Part shown: positions 55,725 through 64,000 of the stretch, in pieces
Layout of the letters: the number at the start of each line of letters is the position of its first letter
Numbering within the stretch: position 1 is the stretch's first letter
NCBI GenBank assembly: GCA_018398575.1
Contig: JAGTXZ010000008.1
Coordinates: forward strand, 1,612,001-1,676,000
Source: Ampelomyces quisqualis
Lineage: Eukaryota > Ascomycota > Dothideomycetes > Pleosporales > Phaeosphaeriaceae
Direction: 5' to 3'
Length of the DNA stretch: 64,000 nucleotides
Translations under genes and position numbers: made by a program
The notes under the pieces: model-generated
The model's input: the letters and a program-made list of their open reading frames with translations, nothing else
What the model was told of the DNA's origin: nothing
The model's database searches: none

Positions 55725-56291
55725 CTAATTGTCCGAAGCCTCGCCTCGCTCGGAGGCATACCCTGCGGCAGCGTTTCCGAGCTGATCGTAGAAGCTATTC
55801 GCGCCGGTCGTGATATCAGCAAGCTCCTCCTTCTTGACGCGCGGAGCGAAGATCTCCTCGTCATCGTCGTCGTCGCGGTTCATCTTGGCTGTAGTCTTCC
55901 GGCTGCGCTTTGTGGGTGACTCGTCGTCGGCGCCAGCGGACTTGGATGCGCCCCGCTTGCCTGTCGACTTGGGCGTTGCGCCGGTTGACTTGGAGCGACC
56001 TGGGCCGCCGCCCTTCTTGGGGGTTGCGGGGCCGTCGGCAGCGAGACCTTCGCCCAGAAGCTTGATCTTGCGCTTGATGTTCCCGAAGGTGACGGAAGCA
56101 GAGCCAGGCGTGTAGCCGGTCAGAGATGCCAGCTTGTCCATGTCGATCTAGATGGCATCAGTATGCTGAGAGGAGAAGCTAATGTGAGAAGGAAAACTAA
56201 TACGAACCTTAGGTTGCGACTCCATACACTGCCACGCGAGGGCGAGGACTTCCATTTCGCGGGGAGAGAAGGTAACCGATCGGTTCGACAT
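55725..56291 (-). CDS. Small basic, probably nuclear protein of unknown function
   Basis: Exons 56291-56208 and 56147-55725 (coding order), intron 60 bases (GTTCGT to TAG); 168 residues. The N-terminal 50 residues form a compact helical domain: VTFSPREMEVLALAWQCMES, QPKIDMDKLASLTGYTPGSA and SVTFGNIKRKIKLL, resembling a helix-turn-helix unit. The middle is Lys/Ser/Thr/Gly-rich with KKGGGPGRSKSTGATPK and a basic stretch TKRSRKTTAK that could be a nuclear localisation signal; then DDDDDEEIFAPRVKKEEL. Similar short proteins occur widely in filamentous ascomycetes as hypothetical or histone-like. DNA or chromatin binding is inference only. Confidence 0.75.
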
Positions 56292-56502
56292 TTTAGTGTT
56301 TGTAGCGCGTATGCCAGGAATGTTCGGTGGTTGAAAGCTTGTGTATAGACGTGATGGACATTGTTCGTTTTGTATCCTATGATGGTGGCGAAAATGATGA
56401 GAGAGAGGTGAGAGTGAAATGGTGCTTTTGCTAAGCTTTGCAGTGACGGGCGAGGATGAGAGGTGAAAGTGAAACTCGCGACAAGAGTGATTTAATATGC
56501 TT

Positions 56503-57922
56503 TCAAACTCTTTTAACTTCTTTGCCTTGCAGCTCCGGTCGCTCGACATCCAACTCGTCTCTTAATGCAGCAAACATGGAATCCCCGAGAATAATGGACA
56601 GTCCCAAGCTCCAGACCAGGGTGATGGCATAGAAGAAGTTGGCATTGCCCGAGCCTGCATAAACCCAAAGATGGTAAAAGGCCGGTCCAAGGACAGATGC
56701 GTATAAAATGGCCGCAGATGCCATGAAGGTATATCTCATCACTGGACCGGGTTAGTCTGGGTGTGTTGCATGACGTTGAGTAGTGCTTACGAGGGAATAG
56801 GTGGCGAAACAGGGGGACCAATGAAAGGTACAAGGCAGCATCAGCGATGCTGGGATACGGAGTGAAAATGGCAAATACACCGGTCAATGTACAGGCAACG
56901 AACAAAGGCTGCTTGTGCAGGCGTATGGTCAGGCCTGGCATGTATGATGCAGCGTGTAACCAGAAAACCCCAAGGAAGAACTCGCGGAAGGAATCAAACA
57001 TTTCAATGAAGAAGTACCACCAGAGACCCACGTTCGGCGTGAGGTCGGGAAGAAGAAGACGAACGCCGTATGTCGCCCCCAAGAAGTCCCACGAGCCGGT
57101 CATGAAAGCGGAAGCCGACAGCAGTGCGCCCATGGCGGCAGCGAAGCCCACTGTGTGCAGCATCGCGAACGACCAAACATTTGGCGTCGTGTTCGTCTTC
57201 AGGGCGCGGGTGTCGTACAGGAGAATCAGCAGGGGTGGAAAGAGAAGCATGGGATGCATGGAGATGTAGGCGGCGAAGGAGAGGGCGAGCACAAAGGTGA
57301 TGCTGGCGCCGTGGGAAGCCCTGGCAATGGCAGTCAGGATGAAGAGATTCGTAAACGACGAGGTAGATCGAGCGAGGCAGGTCGCCATGGTGAAGGGGTT
57401 GAGGAGGAAGCTGTCCACGGTCAGCGCAGGGTCCCGCCTCCTCGACGCCGTGGTGCACCTACCCTGCGGCAATGGCCAGACTGCTCCATCTCGAGTCTTT
57501 CCGCGCGGATGTGAACAAGCGCGTGGCCACATTCTGCCCGCTGTCTGCAATCTGCGCAATCGAGTTCGCGCTCAGGAGATCGACCCAAGTGTACAACAGG
57601 TTTGTCGCGAGGGGCAGAGTGGACGGGTTTGGCAGGAGCGAGAAGAGCGGCAGCAAGAGGGGTGCCTGGTGGTAGACGCCGCCGTCGTAGGGAGCGACGT
57701 TGTGCGTGTAGAGGAAGACGCCTTCTTGTACTGGGCGGCGGTCAGCAGACGGTTTCCGGTCTCATGGCGGCGTTGCGGCGTACATCGCTTGAAGCTGGTG
57801 ACGGGTGTGGACACTTCGACTCGGCCGGAGAGAAGGTCTGGCAGCGCGGGAAAGACTGTGAAGAGGGACAGTCGCAGTGCCGCAGCCGCGCCAAACAGCA
57901 GCAGCTTCTGCTTGGGGGACAT
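56503..57922 (-). CDS. GAB1: GPI transamidase subunit GAB1/PIG-U
   Basis: Multi-pass ER membrane subunit of the complex that attaches GPI anchors. Exons in coding order 57922-57784, 57730-57463, 57410-56791 and 56741-56503; introns 53, 52 and 49 bases; 421 residues, near human PIG-U (435). Seen: N-terminal helix LLFGAAAALRLSLFTVFPAL; EGVFLYTHNVAPYDGGVYHQ then APLLLPLFSLL, matching the PIG-U luminal segment; AAGFLLNPFTMATC across junction 2; and LWWYFFIEMFDSFREFFLGV, the typical FFxEMF stretch. The last junction gives LFRHLFPLMRYTFM. The C terminus is charged (ELQGKEVKRV). Start is the first ATG. Diverges from NOP7 with 217 bases between. Confidence 0.95.
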
Positions 57923-58139
57923 GTTGGAGCCAGACAGCCAGTGCTGGCACGACGGGCCTCGGAGGCTGGAGCTCTGCAACGCTGGACCTACAGAGTACAG
58001 ACCACACCCCTGCCTAGCCGCGCGCGCCACCACCGGCAGCACGTCGGCAGAACCGCCGCAGGTCCAACTTTTTTGTGCCGCAGCCGCCAAAGGTCGCCGC
58101 CAACACAGTTGTGTCATCTGAACCTGCACACTCCACACA
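57923..58139. promoter_or_regulatory. Short divergent promoter GAB1 / NOP7
   Basis: 217 bases between the two start codons on opposite strands, GC-rich. Both promoters must lie in this stretch or in the early exons. No motif assigned. Confidence 0.6.
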
Positions 58140-60230
58140 ATGGCCGGACGCTCCAAGAAAAAGGGTGAGTCGCTCCGCACGAGGCCGCGACCCCCCCCCC
58201 AAGGCTAACCACAACATGCAGGCACCTCTGGTGCGGCCAAAAACTACATGACCCGCACTCGCGCGGTGAAGAAGCTTCAGATCTCACTCCCAGACTTCAG
58301 ACGGCTGTGTATCTTCAAGGGAATCTACCCCCGCGAGCCCAGAAACAAGAAGAAGGTGTCCAAGGGCTCCACTGCCCAGACCACCTTCTACTACACCAAG
58401 GATATCCAGTACCTCCTGCACGAGCCGCTTCTCGCAAAGTTCCGCGAGCACAAGTCGGTCGCAAAGAAGATCGGCCGCGCGCTCGGCCGGGGAGAAGCTG
58501 GCGATGCCGCGCGCCTGGAAAAGAACCTCATGCCCAAGGTCAAGCTCGACCACATCATCAAAGAGCGCTATCCCACCTTTGTCGACGCCCTGCGCGATCT
58601 CGACGATGCTCTCTCCATGCTTTACCTGTTCGCCAACCTCCCCTCGAGCGACCACATCCCCGCAAAGACAGTCACCCTCTGCCAGCGTCTGACGCGCGAG
58701 TTCGAGCACTACGTCATCACGTCGCACGCCCTGCGCAAATCCTTCTTGTCCATCAAGGGCATCTACTACCAGGCGACCATACAAGGTCAGGACATTCTCT
58801 GGCTTGTGCCCTATCGCTTCGTACAGCGCACCGGCGGAGACATTGACTTCAGGATCATGGGCACATTCGTCGAGTTTTACACCACACTGCTCGGCTTCGT
58901 CAACTATCGGCTGTACACTTCAGTCGGTCTCGTGTACCCTCCCAAGTTCAGCGCCAAGAGCGACGAGCAGGGTGGCGAGCTGGCTGCATTCCAGCTCCAA
59001 GGCAAGGCCAATGCCACAAATACCGCAGCCACCGAGCACGATGACGATGTCGAGATCAACCCGGAGGCACAAGCCATGGCCGACAGGATCGCTGCTATGC
59101 CAGACGCGGATGAGGAGCAAGAGACGGAAATGACAGAAGCTGCCGCGCAAGACGATGACGAGGAGCAGAACACTGAGGGCATTGACAAGTTCGAGCCCAC
59201 GGCACCCGACGCCGACATTCTCCCACAGCCACAGGCCAGCAGTGCCCAAGTTGCCTCTTTGTTTGCACCCTTCACATTCTACCTCGCTCGTGAGACCCCA
59301 AGGGCGTCTCTGGAGTTCATCTTGAAGGCTTTCGGCTGCAAGCGCGTTGGCTGGGATAGTATCCTGGGAGACGGTGCCTTCACGACCAACGAGTCCGACC
59401 CCGCTATCACGCATCAGATCGTTGACCGACCACCTCTACCAATGGCTTCTGAAGCTGGCGAGGCTGAAGACGGTGCAGCTCCTCAGGTCCAATGGCCACG
59501 ATCAACAAAGCCAGGCCGTACCTATGTGCAGCCCCAGTGGGTATGGGACTGTATCAACCAGGGAAAGCTGTTGCGGCCAGACTTGTACGCACCTGGCGCC
59601 GAGATGCCACCCCATTTGAGCCCGTGGGTCAAGCCTAAGAAGGGTGAATACGATCCTAACCTCCCATTGGCGGCTCAACAGCCGGATGGCGAGGCTGAGG
59701 CCTTTGAAGACTTGGCAGACGAGGACGAAGATGCATTTGAGGTCGATGATGACGAGGACATGGACGCTATCGTCGATCGCGCAGGCTCTATTGAGGTCGG
59801 CGAGGGCATGGATGTTGCTGAAAGCGAATCAGACGAGAACGAAAGCGACTCGGACTCGGACGCGGAAGCCGGTGCTGAGGGTGACTCGGATGGCTTTGAT
59901 GGCTCTGATGCGGAGTCTGACATCTCAGAAGGCGAGGCTGCACGCCTGCAGCACCAGCGCGAACTCGAAGCCGAGGCTACTGGCAAGAAAGTTGAGACCA
60001 AGGCACCAACAAAGAAAGAGAAAAATGCAGCTATTCGCAAGAAGTTCGACAAGAAGAAGCGCCAAGAGGAAGAGGAGCGCGACAGGCAGAAGATGATGCT
60101 GTCGAACAAGAAGAGGAAGTTGCTCAAGCGCATTGAGTACGGCGAGAACAAGCGTGACACCGAGTCGGAGACTCTCCGCAGGAAGCGTGCGCGTCTCGAG
60201 AAGGCGAAAGCTGCGACTGAGCGCGCATAA
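58140..60230 (+). CDS. NOP7: Pescadillo homologue, 60S ribosome biogenesis
   Basis: Nucleolar protein of the PeBoW complex (with Erb1 and Ytm1), needed for 27S pre-rRNA processing. Exons 58140-58164 and 58222-60230; the 57-base intron has a C run and a clear branch site CTAAC. 677 residues. Seen: [40 protein letters not shown] and KTFYY-like [17 protein letters not shown] of the pescadillo N-terminal domain; a single BRCT domain at about 370-480 with [20 protein letters not shown] and [20 protein letters not shown]; then a long acidic stretch ([16 protein letters not shown]) and a lysine-rich coiled coil ending [16 protein letters not shown]. The tiny first exon encodes MAGRSKKK plus one base, which is the usual pescadillo arrangement. 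Confidence 0.97.
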
Positions 60231-61258
60231 AAATGGGTAGCATGGCGTTCAGGTTGACTGGCGTTAAGGCAGTGGGCGACTGCTGTGTTGCATGAATCAC
60301 TCGACTTGTAGATCTTGCTCGTGTTACACAGATTAGCAGAATAACAATCGTGATGTCTTGAGCGGTGTTCCCGTACGGAGTTTGCGTGCCATTCGAGCTA
60401 TGAAAAGCTAGTGTTCGAGAAGGGCGCCTTGTACGAGGGGCGTTCTCGCTTCTGGTTCATGCATGTGAGCATGAACCATGCATCAGGAATGACTCAAGCC
60501 AGCTTTCAACTCAAAGACGTACAACGGCTATAATGCACGCTGCTCTCTTGCTCCTGGCCTTGTCACTCAGCAACTAACAAAAACCAACTACTTTCCATAG
60601 CACGAATCCACATACAGCATGGCCACCTGAACAGCCCACGATCGGCCCACCTTCCGCGCAATCGCCAATACAGACCTTCATCGCCTCAAACGATGCATCT
60701 ACTCAAGATGTCAGCCATGACCTAACTCCCGTGTTCAATTTTCGGGCTAGTCCTGGATTGCCCCACGAACGATGCCCGAAAAGTTGCGCGCCGAACCGAT
60801 GCCGATAGACGACGGCAAAAACTGCACACCAACAAATTTTTATTCCGATGAAACCACTGTTATTTTTCACCACGAGCATGTATTCAAGGTACTGAAGACT
60901 CATCATAATGTCTGAAACCTTGCTAACACCCACACAAGCCGTTCGGCTTGACGCATTGTCTCTGCTGGATGCAGGAACATCACGTGACGTCGTTTTCACC
61001 CGCGTTGCTCTTGTATGAAGGACAACAATACGCGGTCGCTTGTGGTCACTCACCACTGAATACAGCTTGATTATTGATTTTATCCGCGAGAACATCTCGA
61101 CAAAGACTTAGCACGGCACCAGCACGAATCTCTGAACAACCGAACACGATCTGAAGCCAGCAGCACTTCCTGTCGCGACCCGCTTCTTCTCCTCTTGTTC
61201 TTTGCCTTCTAACGTGGTACTTCATCCAAAACTACTGTTCCCGGTCCGGCACCTCCAG
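60231..61258. other. Intergenic region, NOP7 to F-box-like gene
   Basis: 1.03 kb: 3' flank of NOP7 and promoter/leader of the orphan gene. ORFs here are short and uninformative. An inverted repeat GGTTCATGCATGTGAGCATGAACC lies at 60455-60478 and could form a hairpin in the RNA. Confidence 0.55.
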
Positions 61259-62185
61259 ATGGCTACCGCTGTTTGCAACTTGCTCGCAGTCCTTCCATTG
61301 GAGCTACGGCTTGAAGTGTACAACTACCTATCTGCCCCTGAGACGACCACAACAGCCAGCATCGTCGGCCTCCCGCTCAAGCACAAGAAATTTGAATGCA
61401 AACATACCACTGTTCAGATATGTCCAGTACATTACGGCTCCACCAACCTCCTAGCGCCGCAATTCCAGGAAGCCCGCGAATATGGCTCCTGGCTACTGAA
61501 CAACGCCATAGAGCTTAGGATTGGTGTCACTTTCAAAGGGAGGGTCAATACCTTTGTGCAGCAAGATTGGGATAATAAAATGGCGGCACATCTTGGCAAA
61601 CTAGCAAAGCAGCATCCGTGGTTGAAGAAGGTGGTCAAGTACAGCATACACTTTCTCTGGAGCCCAAAAGATGGGGTCTTGAGAAGCAGGAAGAATCAAC
61701 GAACTGCTGGAAAAATAGTCAGGGACATGGCTGCGACACTCACGACGCTTCTACCTGGTGATGTTAAGCAAAAGCGGGGAGAGCTCAACATGAAGCTTTG
61801 CCTTGACCACAAGAACGCAGTGGAAACCGCAATTTCAGGCACAAGATTCGGCTTTGCGGATTTTCTTTTGCCTACAGGATCCAAGCTGGATGAGTTCAAG
61901 AAGCAAACAACAGAAGTGTGGAAGGAGGCACATACTCAGCAAGTGGACCAAGAAATATCGCCAAAACTCGTCCTGATACCAACATTAACTTCCCGGGACC
62001 AATTCGTAATGGAGGTCCGGGCCAGTTCAGTGGAATGGACCGTGCGCATGGATGGAACTCTGATTGTGAGGAAAGAGCTGGTGGACGGCAAGCTAACAAG
62101 CATGGTTGGAAGCGATTGCAAGCAACACTCCACCTCGGACCATGTTGTATATTCTTTATTAGGCGAATGCTTGGTCGGGGGCTGA
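61259..62185 (+). CDS. Unrecognised protein with F-box-like start
   Basis: Single exon, 308 residues. The N terminus AVLPLELRLEVYNYLSAPE resembles the F-box/2EXR-type motif (LPxELRxxIYxYL) common in filamentous ascomycete proteins of unknown function. The rest has no recognised domain: a segment PVHYGSTNLLAPQFQEAREY is followed by charged, helical stretches. No membrane helices or signal peptide. ATG 61259 is the first in frame (the frame itself opens with TTG). SCF adaptor function is possible but unsupported beyond the first 20 residues. Confidence 0.65.
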   Translation: MATAVCNLLAVLPLELRLEVYNYLSAPETTTTASIVGLPLKHKKFECKHTTVQICPVHYGSTNLLAPQFQEAREYGSWLLNNAIELRIGVTFKGRVNTFVQQDWDNKMAAHLGKLAKQHPWLKKVVKYSIHFLWSPKDGVLRSRKNQRTAGKIVRDMAATLTTLLPGDVKQKRGELNMKLCLDHKNAVETAISGTRFGFADFLLPTGSKLDEFKKQTTEVWKEAHTQQVDQEISPKLVLIPTLTSRDQFVMEVRASSVEWTVRMDGTLIVRKELVDGKLTSMVGSDCKQHSTSDHVVYSLLGECLVGG

Positions 62186-63259
62186 TGTTCAGGCCAAATC
62201 GGGAGGAGATGCATCGAATGTAGAAGTGCTGACCGGATACAAATGAAAGAGAACAAGACGGGGACATTGCAGCCCACACCCAACCATCGCTCCCACCGCT
62301 TCTCACGTTCTAGTCAAGCTAATGTAATTTCCATGCCCCTGTTCTCTATCAAGCTCCCCGACACAGCAAGAGCAAGAACCCCACCCCTTCCTCCCCACCA
62401 GCGATCAACTATCTCGCTACAACGAACAACTCTTCCCTTCCTCAACATGAGCTCCTCGCCCCATTCCGACGCCTACAGCCGCACACAAGCCGCCCCCACC
62501 CTCAAGACCGCTTACCCCCAACCCCAAACTCGAAACACGTCATGTGCGCCGTCGAACAGCTGCGCAACCAGCCAAAGCGCAGCCAGACACAGTCCGCACC
62601 GACCAAGGCGCATGACAAACGGCGCAAACAAGGACCGCAAAGAGCTGCAACGTTGCAGGCAAGCAGAGCAAGAAGGAATGACGAACAGTGCGGAAACTCT
62701 GCGTCGAGGTAGTGAGTGCGGAGCGCGGAGCGACAGAGGGAAGATGCGCGCGTCGGAGCCAGTCGAGACTGAGATGGCGCCACGGCTTGGCTCTGCCAAG
62801 GGCGCGTCTCGATGGAAAAGTCATGGCGTCGGATTCTCGCCTCAGACTGCGGCATCTATGTTCCGTCTTCTTCTGTCGCGAGTCTTCTGCTAGCCAGGTC
62901 CTCCTAGCTGCCAGGCCAGACGTCGCGCCACGCTACCCCGTCCGCTGCGGTGGAGACGGTTATGGCAGTGTATGAGAGGTTGGCGTGATGGGGATGGGGA
63001 TGACGGAGAGACGAGAATGAGAAAGTTGATGGATGGGTTTTTACGCCATGTTTTTGAGCGAGGCTGACGAGTTGCATGGTGTGTTTATCCATTCTGAGTT
63101 TGTCGGTACCGATGTGCGCGTATAGCAGAGCAACCACTCTTCTCACATGTGCTGTATTCATGTGCTACGTCTCGTAGGTATCCACAAACATACAACATCC
63201 TCGCGCTTCTCCTACCCTTCATTACACACCTACTGTGCTCCGTTTCCCACCTCAGCCAC
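62186..63259. other. Intergenic region with unsupported ORF
   Basis: 1.07 kb. A + strand frame from ATG 62243 to 62893 (216 codons, or from ATG 62447 MSSSPHSDAYSR) is polar and Arg/Ser-rich, with three overlapping ORFs on the other strand. No domain is visible and composition looks like GC-rich non-coding sequence. The right part is the 3' flank of the zinc transporter. Confidence 0.4.
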
Positions 63260-64000
63260 CTAAGCCCAAGCCCCGACCAAACTCATCAAGAAGGCGCCAG
63301 CAAACACCAACAAGCACGCCGCAACTCTTTTCTTGCCCCTCAAGATCCGCCAGCTCTGATCGCTCAGAAAGTCTTCAGACATGAGTTCGACAAGCGAGGC
63401 AAAGACAAGGAAGCCCGCGGACACGGCATTCATGATGCCCACGACGAGAAGACCGATCTCCGAGTTTGGGCTGTACAGCGTGTGCGTTGCAATGCCAATC
63501 GCCATGCCTCCGGGCGTGGTGCATCCATACGCGACAGCCATGATCCAAGGCTGCAGAGCGCGGGGAGACCATTTGATATCGGCGATGCGCACGCCGAGCG
63601 CGAGGCCTTCGAAGGTTTGATGGAATACGATTGCGATGAGGAGGACGATGAAGTCGTTTCCCACGGCTACGGCGAGCGACATGCCGATGAAGATGCTGTG
63701 GAAGAGGATACCCATTTCTAGGAGGAAGCATTGCATGACAGCCTTACGGTGGAGTTGTTCCGAGGACAGGACGTGTTTGTGCTGGCTGTTCTCGATATCG
63801 TCCTCGATGGTGCTGTCTTCGGATTCGTGCTTGCTGTTGAGATGCGGTGTTTCAGTGGTGTCTGAATCGGCGGATTCGATGGCATCGAGGCGCTGGCCTT
63901 GTTCACGGTAGCGGGACAGGGTACGGCTGATGCTGGTGACTCTACCACGGATGGGTCCCATTTCGCGGACTTGCATGCTCCCCTCGGAGTAGGTCCTGCG
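63260..64000 (-). CDS. ZIP-family zinc transporter (5' partial)
   Basis: Zn2+ (or Fe2+) importer of the ZIP/Zrt family in the plasma or vacuolar membrane. The last 246 residues are visible; reading is open to the window edge, so the N-terminal helices lie outside. Seen: a cytosolic loop with acidic/Ser residues (SADSDTTETPHLNSKHESED) where the metal-binding variable loop lies; HSIFIGMSLAVAVGND, the helix 4 motif with a metal-binding His; HQTFEGLALGVRI, the helix 5 motif HQxFEG; then helices IGLLVVGIMNAVSAGFLVFA and VAACLLVFAGAFLMSLVGAW at the end, with the family's very short C terminus. Zrt1/Zrt2-like versus Zrt3-like cannot be decided without the missing half. Confidence 0.93.
   Translation of the reverse strand, partial: RRTYSEGSMQVREMGPIRGRVTSISRTLSRYREQGQRLDAIESADSDTTETPHLNSKHESEDSTIEDDIENSQHKHVLSSEQLHRKAVMQCFLLEMGILFHSIFIGMSLAVAVGNDFIVLLIAIVFHQTFEGLALGVRIADIKWSPRALQPWIMAVAYGCTTPGGMAIGIATHTLYSPNSEIGLLVVGIMNAVSAGFLVFASLVELMSEDFLSDQSWRILRGKKRVAACLLVFAGAFLMSLVGAWA

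Noticed and set aside
62243..62893. 216-codon + strand ORF
   Set aside because: Arg/Ser-rich, with three overlapping ORFs on the other strand; no similarity recognised.
1..64000. A biosynthetic gene cluster or defence island
   Set aside because: The two SDRs and scattered enzymes are not joined by a synthase, transporter or cluster regulator; gene content is housekeeping.

Overview
The window is nuclear DNA from a filamentous ascomycete (Pezizomycotina). The evidence is short GT-AG introns of 45 to 119 bases, many one- or two-exon genes about 2 kb apart on both strands, and family types typical of that group: an RGS-LOV photoreceptor, a septin-type GTPase, a cAMP-receptor-like GPCR, a secreted histidine acid phosphatase and VPS62. 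A Dothideomycete is my guess, not something the sequence proves. I found no operons, CRISPR arrays, rRNA or tRNA genes.

Layout. 1-9.5 kb: 3' part of a Ca2+-regulated mitochondrial aspartate/glutamate carrier (AGC1), a C2H2 zinc-finger regulator, ribosomal protein uS5 (RPS2) and a coiled-coil protein resembling Atg28. 9.5-20 kb: two short-chain dehydrogenases, the Fe/S-adaptor protein YAE1, a mitochondrial UbiB-type kinase (MCP2/CQD2-like), a peroxisomal enoyl-CoA hydratase/isomerase ending in SKL, and a septin-like GTPase. 20-28 kb: a secreted histidine acid phosphatase, a gene-poor 3.1 kb stretch holding a broken catalase-like relic, and a seven-helix receptor. 29-35 kb: an F-box protein, an unrecognised membrane protein with a probable GC-AG intron, VPS62, and a 419-bp MITE. 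35-43 kb: an EF-hand protein divergent from AFI1 (DENN/SPA polarity protein), NatB catalytic subunit NAT3, and a five-exon RGS-LOV photoreceptor. 43-51 kb: the second 419-bp MITE, a cystinosin-type transporter, a MAPEG protein cut short by an in-frame TAG, an AAA ATPase and a class II aldolase. 51-64 kb: MSH6, a small basic nuclear-type protein, GAB1/PIG-U, NOP7/pescadillo, an F-box-like orphan and the 3' part of a ZIP zinc transporter.

The genes are a housekeeping mix rather than one pathway. Pairs that may share regulation are the divergent ones: EF-hand protein/AFI1 (both plausibly in polarised growth), GAB1/NOP7 (217 bp apart) and RPS2/Atg28-like. The clearest unusual signals are the two equal-length MITEs with 8-bp target duplications (hAT-like), the RGS-LOV gene, the interrupted MAPEG gene, the GC-AG intron and the catalase relic. 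I did not find a convincing undescribed multi-gene system. Exon borders were worked out by hand from splice consensus, frame and family similarity.
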